Part shown: in pieces, positions 53,727 to 64,000 of the stretch | Numbering within the stretch: position 1 is the first letter of the stretch | Layout of the letters: every line of letters starts with the position of its first letter | Notes under the pieces: model-generated | Seen by the model: only the letters and a program-made list of their open reading frames with translations | Told to the model about the DNA's origin: nothing | The model's database searches: none | Source of the DNA: Icerya purchasi | Taxonomy: Eukaryota; Arthropoda; Insecta; Hemiptera; Monophlebidae | NCBI GenBank assembly: GCA_039619475.1 | Contig: CM077115.1 | Span: 513,938,815 to 514,002,814 of the forward strand | Direction: 5' to 3' | DNA length: 64,000 nt | Made by a program: the position numbers and the translations under genes

Positions 53727-54817
53727 TCAACATCAGCTTGGCTAATAACAATTCGTCAGACACTTGGGTCAAGTTCAAAAACAAATAGTGTTCTATGTAA
53801 ATTGGCATTTATGTAAATTGGTGCACCAGAATCAGGTGTAGCATCTATTCGGTTCATGTGATAAACAGGGAAGGTGTTTTTTTTAAATTTTTATGTTTAC
53901 AAATAATGCCAATACGACCTTGTGTTAAACACTTATTACAATACAACGATTTTGGATCTACTTTACAGTTAGGAACTTTGTGATTTCCTTCACATCGATA
54001 TAGCATACAATATCTTTTGTAGATTACTGTAACATCGGTTTTTTCTGAACATATTTGTTTTTATCAGCTTTTGTATTTTTCTGATTTCCTTCTTCACTTA
54101 ACCTCGTCCTATATGTTGTATTTACTTTATGTACATTATTACTAATTATTGGTGCTGAATTTATCGTAGAATTTTGTAATATACCCTACGCTCCCGCTTC
54201 AGCACGCGCCATTTTAAACGTCTTTACGAGTGGTATGTTATCTTCACAAAATAACCGGTTTAACATCGATTTGGAATGCAACCGCAATACAAATATGACA
54301 CGTAAAAAAAGTTTCCAAAAATTGATCTTCATATTTACAAGGGATTGCCAAACAGCGTAATTCATTTAAATATGTACCGACAGATTCGTTAGCTCGTTGT
54401 TTTCGATTCAAAAAAATATGCGTACTTGGAATAATTAGTAGTTCTGGCTATAAATGATTGAGAAGAACCTGTTGTATTTCATCATAAGTTTTTTCTGTGT
54501 ACGAACCTGGATATATTAATGATTTCAGTGAGTGATGATGCTTTGATTTTAACATTGAAATAAACGTGAGTTTCTTATTTTCTGGATTTACATCATGAAC
54601 TGTGAAATAAGTAACTAAACGATCCAGATAATCTGTAAATGTTTCTCGGTTTTCATCAAACGGATCCGGGTAAACGAACTAGTACAGTAACCGCAGGTTT
54701 TGATGTAAATGTTTGTACTAACTTCTATAACGCTTGGTTTTGTGTTTGTAAAGCGGCTAACATTTTATCCGTTTTCGTTTCTTTGTCCAACGACGACGTT
54801 TGATTATCATTCGGCAT
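53727..54817 (-). pseudogene. Gypsy-type gag and start of protease
   Basis: Gag runs through several stops and frameshifts: MPNDNQTSSLDKETKTD, then LDRLVTYFTVHDVNPENKKL and YEDQFLETFF. The nucleocapsid region near 54010-53900 has GNHKVPNC and YCNKCLTQGRIGIIC, where the usual His of the knuckle is Arg. The protease begins near 53850 (IDATPDSGAPIYINA), with the active-site region FELDPSV where the family has DTG or DSG. Dead copy. Confidence 0.72.
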
Positions 54818-55216
54818 TATAATTGTAACTAAATGATGTTACTGTAAATTCAAATTATATTTACTCACCAAATAGGTTCGAATTTATATATTACCGTCGA
54901 CTGCGTCGATTTATTATGCTTTCACGTGACGTTTTAATAACTAAATATCGATGTAAACTTATAATGTTATGAATAACAAATTATATATCAACTACATATT
55001 TCGTAATCATAATTACCATCGTAATCGTAATAATAATACCAAAAAGTAAATACACATATGCATGTATCAATTGTGCTTGCTCTGTGTAACCATATTACTA
55101 TATGCTAAATATGCTATCATAGTACATAACAGCTAAATAATAATGTTTAATATATATATATCTAACAATATTCATTTACAACTGAAAATGAAAGAGAATA
55201 ATTATTTTCATTGCAG
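54818..55216. other. End of intron 2, AT-rich
   Basis: Possibly includes the 5' leader of the gypsy remnant. No LTR or primer-binding site was recognised. Confidence 0.35.
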
Positions 55217-55452
55217 AGATACAAGAGTAGAAAATTTGAAATACTTAACAACTGATCAGATATTAGCTGATATAGCCTACTTTATTAACGGAATGAATCA
55301 AAAATACAAATTACCAGAAAACCAAAAATGGGTTCTGTTTGGAACTTCAATATCCGCTTCATACGCCACGTGGGCTCGAGTGAAATATCCCTATCTCGTT
55401 TACGGCGCTGTTGCATCAAGTGCTCCTCTTCTATCCATAGTAGACTTCCGTG
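55217..55452 (+). CDS. S28 serine carboxypeptidase, third visible exon (nucleophile exon)
   Basis: Acceptor TTGCAG at 55211-55216. It reads (E)DTRVENLKYLTTDQILADIA, FINGMNQKYKLPENQKWVLF, GTSISASYATWARVKYPYLV, YGAVASSAPLLSIVDFR. This is the S28 segment 'ALADLAxFI...' followed by the nucleophile elbow, usually FGGSYxGSLAAW. The catalytic Ser is kept, but the elbow is GTSISAS rather than GGSYxGS. The exon ends at a donor near 55450-55453 (CGTG|GTTTGT preferred); both candidates give phase 1. No later exon is recognisable before 64000, so the Asp and His of the triad must lie outside. Confidence 0.87.
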
Positions 55453-56129
55453 GTTTGTAAATACTTTTCATCTTAAATACGTTTAAACCCTAATTTTTTA
55501 TAGTTTTGTTAACATTTTATACATGTTATGACTTTATATTTACATAGAAGGTTTGCAGATGTATGTATCCATAAAATGTATATTAACATACGTGACGTTT
55601 CATCCCAGCAAGTTTACAAACTGGCCAGTATAGTTGCAAATATATGATCCTAGATAAATCTAAAAAATTAACTACTTAAGATGCCGTGTCTTTGTACTGG
55701 TTAAGACAAAATATTGATTTTTGATATTCTCGCATGTAACAAAATTTTAACATTGAAAAGTTTTTATTGTTGATCAGTTATTCTCTGTAAATAATAAATC
55801 ACGGATAAAATGTTCTTCAAAAAAATGTGCAAGCCTCAAACTATCGATTACACTGGTCTGCAAAAAAAAAATGTTTTCTCTCCTTCTGATTTTTATGCAT
55901 AATTATTACAAATTTAATATTTCTGAATAGAAATATAGTATACAAAATTACAAATCACGTATACATTTTTTTTAATGTAATTTTTCAATAAAACTCTTTT
56001 TTTTTTTTGCTTCAAATTTAAATTATATATTTTATAACTGATACAATATTAGATAAAATTTGTTCCAAAACTTCAAAAACCATTAGATAATCTAATTACT
56101 TGCTATTAATAGTATTTCACTTTGTAGTA
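55453..56129. other. Intron sequence, nothing recognised
   Basis: AT-rich with homopolymer runs near 55865 and 55998. No coding similarity. Confidence 0.4.
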
Positions 56130-57310
56130 TTTTTCCTTTTCATATTTTCTATTGGAGTTTCGCGACGAATCGACCAACAAAAATCGGCAAGCATTGCTTC
56201 TAACCATTTCCCGTTGTAGCGCCTCTCTATGTACACTATGTCTTGATGAAACCTTTCACCATGTTCATCTGATGCTGCTCAAGATTTTCGGGGAAGAAAT
56301 CTAAGTGAGAGTTTAAAAAATGAATTTTAAGGTCCATGTTGCATTTCAGAGCTTTATATTCAGAAAGAAGTTCTTGGATGATTTCCTGGTGATTTTCATT
56401 TTTCTTGTTTCCAAGAAAATTATGATACACTTCTACGAAAGCGGTCCATGTTCTTTTTTCAGCTGTATTCAACGTACTTATAAAATTTGAGTTCTGCATA
56501 AGCCCTCGTATTTGATTCCTTCTTTCAATTTTGCGTTGCTGATTCGAGGAAATTTGGTTTTGAGATATTGAAAGCCTTCGCCATCTCTTTTCATGGCTTT
56601 TACAAAATTTTTCATAAGACTCAGCGGAGTGGTGGTAAAAAAAATTTTTCACTTTGAACTAAAGGTTCTTCTTTTACACGCTTGACTCCGGGCATCAAAC
56701 TCCCTCTTTTTGGCCAATTCTTCACTACGTAGTGCTTATCTCTAGCGCGACTGTCTCACTCGCATAAAAAACAACAAAATTTTGTGTATCCTCCTTGCAA
56801 TCCAATTAACATTGCTACAACTGTTAGATCAGCACAAATGTTCCACGTGTACTGTAAATATTGAATTTTTTCCAATAACAACTTCATATTTCTATAATTT
56901 TCTTTCATGTTTGTTGCATGTGCTAGGAGAATTGAAGGATATTTATTGTCATTCTGAAGTAATACAGCCTTTAAACTGATTTTGGACGAATCAATAAAAA
57001 GTCGCCATTCCTCCGATCCTTCAGGAAAACCCATTTCTTGTAGAAGTCCTTTAGCATCATTACAAAAAACCAAATCACCCTCTTTGGTGAAATAACATAA
57101 AATCTTCTTGTCTGTTACGAATATATGAGACCTTCGTATTTTTATCTAACAAATTCTATTGTAATCTTGATCCGAGAAGTTGAGCCCTAGATTTTGAGGG
57201 TCCTAAATCGCGAACAAAGTCATTCAAAACAGATTTCGTAAGAAGACGAGGTTTTGTTAAGTCTATATACAATGATGAAGAAATAGAGGAAATACTCGAT
57301 TAACTAAGTG
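56130..57310 (-). pseudogene. Transposon-associated protein of unknown function
   Basis: Minus-strand order: KPRLLTKSVLNDFVRDLGPS (about 57250), SKSRAQLLGSRL, then 57073-56756 with EEWRLFIDSSKISLKAVLLQ, YTWNICADLTVVAMLIGLQG, GYTKFCCFLCE, then WDSRARDKHYVVKNWPKRG. After that come 56652-56236 (MKNFFYHHSAESYEKFCKSH, KIHFLNSHLDFFPEN) and, after a frameshift, EHGERFHQDIVYIERRYNGK, WLEAMLADFCWSIRR. I know this wording (GGYTKYPCFLC, HSHLDFFPENLG, DEHGERFHQD) from many repeated predicted proteins in arthropods and cnidarians. I do not know a function; a mobile origin is inferred from its copy number elsewhere. Frameshifts and stops make this copy dead. Confidence 0.65.
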
Positions 57311-58839
57311 TAGAATAAGCGTTTCTGATATCGTTCTCTCTTTTTCTTTCGGCACGAGTGTCGTTTTTGGGTGTACAAATACGATCTGAACTGAAAGAGC
57401 ACCGTTAACACAAGAACGACAGACAAAATATGTATAATTTTGAGCTATTAAAAAAAAACATTTTAAATAAATATATACGTGATAGCAGAAAATGGAAAGA
57501 AAATCTGGATTCAGCACGTTAAAGTCCTCATATTCATCATATTTTTATTTAAAGGAGGATTTCGCTGCAGACCAGTGTTATCAGCGACAGTAAAAATCGT
57601 AAAAAAAACAGCAAAAAACAATGCACATTAACAAAAATGTTATCAGTTAAACAAATTTCTGACTTCTAAGTTGAAATTTAAGAGATTAAAAAACTATTTT
57701 TTTCCAGAAGTGTTGTACTCTTTGAAAATCTCACTCTTTAAAAGTTTGCAAAAGATTCCGAAACAAAATGAAAAATTGAGTCTATTTTATTGCGCGAGAC
57801 GAGAATTATACTAATTATAAAATTTACAATTTTTAATAAACTTTCTTATGGTAAGAAATTTCTCTAATTAATCATAACCAAAATTTTCAACTTAAATTTG
57901 AAACAGCAAAGTTCGAACGATCTGTAAGATCAGAAAAAGTTGTTTTAAAATATTTTACAGGTAATATTTATTTTTAATTTAATGTTATAAAAGTTTAAAT
58001 TGCGGTAATTCATAACGTATCATACCGAATCCTAACATACTGTATTATGTTCCACAATTTGCTGTATATTCGATAAAAATTATTTTTTATAATTTTTTTA
58101 TTTTTCCAGATTATTTTGTACCATATAATTATTTAGAATGTGAATATTATTATTCAAGAGCTAAATATTTAATCCACTGCACGATACTTAACATTTTTTA
58201 CTTCTTTTCAAAAGATGCAAAATACAATCACTTGGAAGCCATTATTTTTATTAGTATGAAAAATGGCATACGAGTACACATACTAGAATTCACTTTCAAG
58301 TCACATGAAAATTTGAATAAAACGGCTTACTTAATAATAAAATTGAATAAAATTAAAAATATAGACTAATAAAAATTTTTCTACTTTTAAAGAACTATTT
58401 CGCCGACCAAAAGTACAAGTTCGTTTAATAACCATCATACATCTCTTGTAATCGACTCATGTTATTAAAAAAAAAAAATTTCTTTTTCTTTAGCCCGGCG
58501 AAAAATCTGGCCACTAACAACTTCTACAAATAAGCTAAACTAACAGACTAGTGTGTATAAATAAGTAGATTGAATCGGAATACGAGCAACGAATATCGTT
58601 AGCAATAAAGTTCGAACACACATGGCCGCAATGATATGACATAGCTCACGAATGCCAAAAAGGATAGAATATGAAATTAACACTGACTATATCATATCCC
58701 AAGTGCAACAGGCACTGGGGTGCGACTGGATAGCAGTAGGTTAAGAATATAGGTTTAGAATCGAGTAATTAGCAAGGTAGTAGCAAGACTTCTAAAGATG
58801 TCAGTTATTAGCTACCTTAGAATTCTGAAACCGGCCTTT
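57311..58839. other. AT-rich region, nothing recognised
   Basis: About 1.5 kb with long A and T runs. Part of the low end may be the 3' UTR of the following minus-strand element (58500-58839). No S28 exon could be recognised. Confidence 0.4.
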
Positions 58840-58844
58840 CACCA

Positions 58845-60180
58845 CTAAATAGTAATGCTGTCATTAATAATAAATTTGAGCAAAACCACTACAATAGCAT
58901 CGGTATAAAATGATATGTAAGAAACATTATACGGGGGAGAACATCCCAGGAAGATTAACATATTAAAGAAGCGACCTCTAGCATGCTCGTATTTATTACA
59001 GTTAATTAATAAATGATTGATACCCTCGTCAAAATTGAAAAATTGGTGAGAATCGCAGAAAACACCATAACTGTGGTCGGTAAAATTAGCATCTACTAAG
59101 GCATGTCCCATACGTAGGCGACAAATGGGGGTGACATATTTATGTACAAATCTAATAGAGATACCCGCAGAAATAGAGTGGTACCACGGACCAAAGTTAA
59201 GCAAGGCCTGACGAAAAATAATTTTTGAACCAAAAGCGTGGTCGATTAAATAGTTCTGCCATGTAGAGTTGTTATCTCTTTTAATTTTAAAAAGATGGAA
59301 TAAAAGAGGACGGTAAGCCATCAAGGGCAGCCTCTATAGCAGCAAGATCCACTCTCTCACTCAATTTTATACCACAGTGGCTTGGTACCCAACAAAACTT
59401 TGTAACGCCGCCTTTCAGGGTTATACTAAGGCATTTAATTTTGATCTCATAGATAAAAGGATAATATTCGAAATTAAAATTACTAAACTTCAAGCCAATA
59501 AGGCCACTTAACTGTCAGTGATTATTACGTACTTTTTATCAGTAATATCAGCTTAGAGTATAAAACCGAGGGATTTTTTCATAGCAAACAATTCCGCCGT
59601 ATATACTGAGGCTTCCGGAGGTAGCTTGAATTTTTGTACCAGGTTAGAGTCAAAAACAAAAGCTGAATTAACCGGACCATTTGCTGAAAGCACCTTAGAA
59701 CCATCGGTGTAAACACAGGTAGAACCGAGGTAGTGTTTACTAACGATTTCATTGTAATAAGAATCAATATTCATTAAGTTTAGTTGAATTCCCTTGTCAA
59801 ATCTGAAAGTGTCTGTATCAATATCAAAGGAAAGTAGGTTCACTTCATAAGGTAGATCGAATGGCAGGATAGGATGAAGGGGGATCAGAGCTGGACTATA
59901 ATTATAATATTGTAGAATTCTTCTAGCCAGCAGCGGCATTTTAAAAGGGGTAAACATCCAGTTGTTGTTAATTTTCAAAAGAACCGTCGATAGAGGGGAA
60001 AACTGATAATTGCAGATTTTAATTAAAAACCTGTCAGCTAAGACATTTCTTCCTATGAAAAAAGGAGGGGTTTTTGTCTCGGCTTGAAGACCTATGACTG
60101 GGGAAGATCTGATGTCAACAGTAATAAGTCTCAAACATATATTTTGCAATGTGTACAACCTTTTCAGGTTGCAGACTGCA
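58845..60180 (-). pseudogene. Element D: reverse transcriptase end, RNase H and C-terminus
   Basis: 60158-59553: the post-thumb region (LQNICLRLITVDIRSSPV, NVLADRFLIKICNY) leading into RNase H with CVYTDGSKVL and VYTAELFAMKKSL. 59493-59287: CWVPSHCGIKLSERVDLAAIE, keeping the Asp. 59324-58845: the trailing region with CRLRMGHALV and FDEGINHLLINC. Frameshifts lie near 59550 and 59300. Confidence 0.8.
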
Positions 60181-60326
60181 GCCGAACTATAAAAAATAGA
60201 CCCGTAATCAAACCTGGAACGGATTGAAACTTTATAAAGTAGTTCCAGATCAATCGGATCCGCTTCCCATGATAAATTACAGACAGATTTAAGTAGATTA
60301 ATAATACTGAAGGTCCGATCATTCAG

Positions 60327-61945
60327 TTATTGTATATGTTTCGTCCAAGTAAGCCTAGTGTCTAAAAATAAACCTAAATATTTAGCAAACGGTTTCAATG
60401 AGACTGTCTCATTATTTATTTTGACAGAGATTCCTTGAATGTTATAAGATCTCGTAGAAAATATCACAGATGACGACTTACTGGGAAAGGGATATAAACT
60501 AAGTCTACTGAAGGCTTTATTGCGTGCGGAAACAGAATGCTGATTCTCCTGCAGACATCCTTTTAAATTTTTATAACTATCATAGACTACAAAATCATCT
60601 GCATATGATAAAATACGTGCATTAGGGGGTAGTATGCCGCTAAACAGTGAAACAATATAGAGGTTGAACAGAACAGAATTCTGAGCCAAACCCCTGTAAG
60701 AAATTGTAGGTATGACTAACAATAAGTAAGATACAGGGTTCAGGAAAGACAACGTTCGATCCCTAAACAGTGTGCACATATATTCAGACATTTGGAACAG
60801 AATACCTAAATTAGTAAGCTGCTCCGATAATATAGGTAATGAAACATTATCAGAAGCCCCTTTGATATCCAGAAAGGTGGCCAACAGAAATTCATTATTA
60901 AAGAAGGATTCATAAATATCCTTTAGCAAGTGAGCTATACAATCTGTCTTACTACCCAAACATGCCAGACAGAAAGATTCCATTATGTTCACACTACCAC
61001 AAGAGCCTATTCTTGAAGATAATTTCTAGAGTTTTCCTGATACACGAGACCAAAGAAATAGGTTTAACGGTCGTTTCCGTTAAGTGGTTTGTCTTAGATT
61101 TAGGAACAGGAATAACCAATTTATTATTGATAGCAAAAATTCTTTGGGTTATCTGCCTAAATTCTTCAAGGCCAAATTCGAGATGCCATCTAGGCCGACA
61201 GATGGATTCTTCCTTCCTATTAAAGGTGTGAAAAAATTCTTCAACAGTAATGGGACTCGTCAGAAAATGTGGCTCTTTATTTGAAGAAGAATCGTCCTTT
61301 CCTGTAACTTTTCCCTAAGATGGGACATATTGAGGGGAAACTGATGAGAGAAATTCTTCAAACCTCGAATCATCTCTTATCACATTAGCACAGGAACCTT
61401 TATTTTTAAATCTGCTTGCCAACAGTCAAATAAGTTTTAAGGGGGTAGTTCTGTTGAATTTAACGCAATAATTTCTCCAAGAAGCCTTCTTCGTGCTCTT
61501 CAAAAAATGACGGCTGTCAGCGGCGATTTTACGATAGGTAAGATAAGAATCCATAGTACCGGTTGAACGAAAGATTCTTAAACCTAAATTTCGTTCCGCT
61601 AACTTTTTTTTACACTCAGAATTCCACCAAGGATACGGAAAATTTTTGCCCTTGTATGCCATCGTCAAAGGTACAGAGCGATTTAGCACAGAAACTAAAG
61701 TGTTATAAAAGATATCGTATTTTTCAATTGGGGTACTTCCACTTTCAACCATACCTATTTCCTGTTCCATCAGGTCCTGAAACAGGTTCCATTCGCTTTC
61801 ACGGAAATTCCATCTCTTCCAATTGTGAAGATCGATATTCCTGGGAATATTAGGAGTGCTCTTTTCGGAGATAATGATTTCTAATGTAATAGGATAATGG
61901 TCACTACCAAGAGTGTTAGATGTAACCGTCCAATTAACATAAAAA
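60327..61945 (-). pseudogene. Element D: endonuclease end and reverse transcriptase
   Basis: About 61900 reads GSDHYPITLEI, the last endonuclease motif; 61770-61426 is the linker (PYPWWNSECKKKLAERN). 61425-61000 gives the fingers in changing frames (SPITVEEFFHTFN, LVIPVPKSK, TVKPISLVSCIRKTLE, IIFKNRLLW). 60992-60327 gives TFLDIKGASDNVSLPIL, a damaged PQG block (YRGLAQNSVLFNLY), the intact active site LSYADDFVVYD and KYLGLFLDTRLTWTKHI. It lacks the endonuclease N-terminus. Confidence 0.82.
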
Positions 61946-61971
61946 ATAAAGGAATAGAATTTAAATTAACA

Positions 61972-63582
61972 TTAAAGTTTCGAAAATATACTGAAATAAC
62001 TAACTAAAAATAGAAAATAGCTGAAGTAAATTAAATATAAAATTATGCTAATTCCTTTAAAACAAAAATAAAAAAAAACGTTTTTATTTGTGTTATTAAC
62101 TAAATTACTTTCTATTATAATAATTTTATTGATTTTATATTCTCTAACGGTAGTATTTTTATTGCCTTTTAAATTTATGCTTTTCTTGCTAATCGTATTA
62201 CTGTTATTACTATTGTTACCAATGCTTTCATTACTATTATGATAATTATTTTTAAATTTATTACCGTTAGTATCCTTCTTTGTACCAAAAGTCATCGGTT
62301 TAGTGCCATCTGAACTAATTGCAACAGGAGATTTAGAGTTATTCCATCCTGTGTTCATCGAATCCCTGTTTTTCAGAATTAATCTTCTATCGTTAAACTT
62401 TTTTTCCTCATCAGAGGACATAAAAGACATTGTTCTATTTAATGCGCGCGGCAATAACTGATTTGGGTCGTAGAGACCTGTCTTTCTGGACATGGGTCTA
62501 GGTTTATATGCCGGTATATTAACATTGTCTTCTTCATGCTTCTTCTGTGCAATTGCCGGAAAATCGTCGTAATGTGTGAGCAGAGAGAATCGGTTATTAG
62601 TTCGGTTCGAATATAAACCTAACTGCTTGTACGTTTGCGGCACTTCCAACGAGGCTTTTCTGGAAATTCAAATTATGAGTTGCCATTATCTCGTTAACGC
62701 CAATTTGCCGATTTTTCTCTGGACAAGAAGGATCAGTTGACTTACGAGATTCCTTGCAATAGACACAAGCTTGGACTGAGCTAGCACATTGATCTTCGAC
62801 ATGGTCGGAACTTCCACATTTCAGGCATCTGGCACGTCCCTTACATTGACTGGAGATGTGTCCATACCTTAAGCAACGGAAACATTGACGTGTTTGCCTA
62901 ATAAAGGGTTCACAACTGAAACGTACGTTCCACAAAAATACGTAGGCTAGCAGGGTTTGACCTTCAAATACAATAAGTATGAAAGTGCTTGGAACGAATT
63001 TAACTTCGTTATCCACGAAGGTTCTCCTATTTAATCTTTGAATACGATTAATCAAGAAGGGCTCACAATCGATCATACCAAAATTTTCTTCATCTGCGTA
63101 CTCGATATCGACGTTTTTAATGGCAGCAGGTCGAGAAACTAAGTAAGACGAGATATAAGTGTTATAGCCAATCGACGTGAAACAAGGATGATCAACAAGT
63201 TCATTAGCGGAGTTTGGAGAGGTGTTTTGAACAATTACCCGATTCCGACTTACTTTTTTAATTTCAAATAAATTTTTCGATAGATAACTTTTTCGTAATA
63301 TTTCTGCTACTTTTAGAGCACTAATTGATATTCTACCTAATTGTGCAGAAGAAATTCGTTAAACAAAAACCTTATCTATACCCGAATCGTTCGGACGATA
63401 CGATTCAGAATATCTATTCTTATTAATGATTCTACTACATTACTAGAATTGTATTTAATATAATTATCGTCATTATTACCTTTCGTATTATTATCATTGT
63501 TATTATTATGATTACTGTTATCGGTGTTGTCAGCTACTATATCATAAAATAGACAAAAATAGAAATAAAATAAATCATTCAA
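61972..63582 (-). pseudogene. Element D ORF1 (gag-like)
   Basis: N-terminal Asn-rich stretch (63550-63440), then an RRM-like gag fold (ISISALKVAEILRKSYLSKN, then VIVQNTSPNSANELVDHP and TSIGYNTYISSY). Three zinc knuckles follow in 62900-62740: CFRCLRYGHISSQC, CLKCGSSDHVEDQC and CVYCKESRKSTDPSC. Then comes NEIMATHNLNFQKS, a frameshift near 62640, and a tail with MSFMSSDEEKKFNDRRLI and a second Asn-rich stretch (about 62270-62170). Layout matches ORF1 of the element at 10064. Confidence 0.82.
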
Positions 63583-63599
63583 AGCTGAAATAAAACGAA

Positions 63600-63748
63600 T
63601 TATTCATTCAGATAAATTACAATTAAAACTAAATCAATAAATGCCAAAAATAAAACAAAAGAGAAAAAATAACACAAATAAATGAGCTATCATTTTTTGT
63701 TTTTTTCTTCTTTGTCTTTAGAAATTTAATTTTTATATTTCACTGTTA
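63600..63748. other. Leader of element D or spacer
   Basis: AT-rich sequence upstream of the gag of element D. No boundary or target duplication could be seen. Confidence 0.3.
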
Positions 63749-64000
63749 ATTTTTTTTTTTTTTTTTTTAATTCATTTATTACAAAATACAATTTTACAAT
63801 AGCAGTAATATGGCCTGAGGATCACTTTTTGCTGAATTCGCTTATCAGTGTTCCGCAGGTCATCACAATTATATTAATTAAGTACGCGACTTAACGTTAA
63901 TACCTTATTATTTAAATGTACTTCTCTTTGTTTTTCATTATTTCATTTACATATTCCACCGTTGTTTTTGTGTTTTTCCAGTTGGTAAACCATTTCTCAT
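63749..64000 (-). mobile_element. 3' end of another minus-strand LINE, running off the window
   Basis: A T run at 63751-63768 looks like the poly(A) tail of a minus-strand element whose body continues past 64000. The minus strand of the last 100 bases reads NEKWFTNWKNTKTTVEYVNE, resembling the basic C-terminal tail of CR1/L2-like LINEs such as families A and B. Confidence 0.5.

Larger units (their letters stand above)
52498..54817 (-). mobile_element. Ty3/gypsy-type gag-protease remnant, split by a long-TIR element
   Basis: The minus strand starts at an ATG ending at 54817. A gag with ETFTDYLDRLVTYFTVHDVN, SVGTYLNELRCLAI and a zinc-knuckle region is followed by the protease, which is interrupted at 53724-52679 and resumes to 52498. 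No reverse transcriptase, integrase or LTR is seen, so only the 5' part of the internal region remains. Confidence 0.75.
58840..63600 (-). mobile_element. I-superfamily LINE 'D', long but internally deleted
   Basis: High to low: gag ORF1 with zinc knuckles (63582-61972), then directly the last part of the endonuclease (about 61945), the reverse transcriptase (61770-60327), its C-terminus and RNase H (60158-58845). About 200 codons of endonuclease are missing between gag and GSDHYPI. It has many frameshifts and is clearly older than the copy at 10064. The 3' boundary is not resolved. Confidence 0.83.

Noticed and set aside
58086..58170. Possible fourth S28 exon after a TTTTTCCAG acceptor
   Set aside because: The open reading (DYFVPYNYLECEYYYS) does not resemble any S28 segment expected next.
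1..64000. CRISPR arrays, bacterial operons, rRNA genes
   Set aside because: Nothing of the kind; repeats are not regularly spaced and the coding content is eukaryotic mobile DNA with spliced exons.

Overview
This is a 64 kb stretch of an arthropod (almost certainly insect) nuclear genome. It is AT-rich, lacks bacterial-style gene packing, and is dominated by insect-type transposable elements: RNase H-bearing I-superfamily LINEs, Jockey-like and CR1/L2-like LINEs, BEL/Pao and Ty3/gypsy remnants, and mariner, Tigger and hAT DNA transposons. I cannot name the species.

The only convincing host gene is a plus-strand serine carboxypeptidase of peptidase family S28 (prolylcarboxypeptidase / PRSS16-like). 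Three exons are visible: 21350-21538 (start codon and likely signal peptide), 48788-48969 and about 55217-55452. Splice phases match across both introns. Intron 1 is about 27.2 kb and intron 2 about 6.2 kb, and both are packed with transposons; the rest of the gene lies beyond the window.

Layout. 0-10 kb: a deleted mariner (471-1405), a decayed DUF7869-like transposon protein, a LINE split by an 0.8 kb insertion, and a LINE 3' end. 10-16 kb: a nearly complete I-superfamily LINE (10064-16121) with an exact 9-bp target duplication, sitting inside an older relative. 16-21 kb: LINE fragments, including a 5'-truncated copy with target duplication (19448-20765). 21.3-48.8 kb (intron 1): a Tigger element lacking all three catalytic aspartates; hAT, BEL/Pao and Jockey debris; a CR1/L2-like LINE ('family A'); an I-superfamily LINE ('family E'); a 1.1 kb element with 224-bp terminal inverted repeats and an open endonuclease-like ORF; and two three-layer nests. 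The first nest is A-minus, interrupted by B-minus, interrupted by a Jockey copy. The second is a Jockey copy, interrupted by B-plus, interrupted by a minus-strand I-superfamily element. The two B copies lie head to head as a large inverted repeat. 49-55 kb (intron 2): LINE pieces, a degenerate minisatellite, and a gypsy gag-protease remnant cut by a 1046-bp long-TIR element. 56-64 kb: a transposon-associated protein of unknown function, a long internally deleted I-superfamily element, and the tail of another element running off the edge.

The most unusual signals are the 224-bp TIR element sitting where two oppositely oriented LINEs are both cut off; a 92-bp insertion with a 7-bp target duplication that carries a hammerhead-ribozyme-like core; the reconstructable nests; and the host gene with intact splice sites amid this transposon load.
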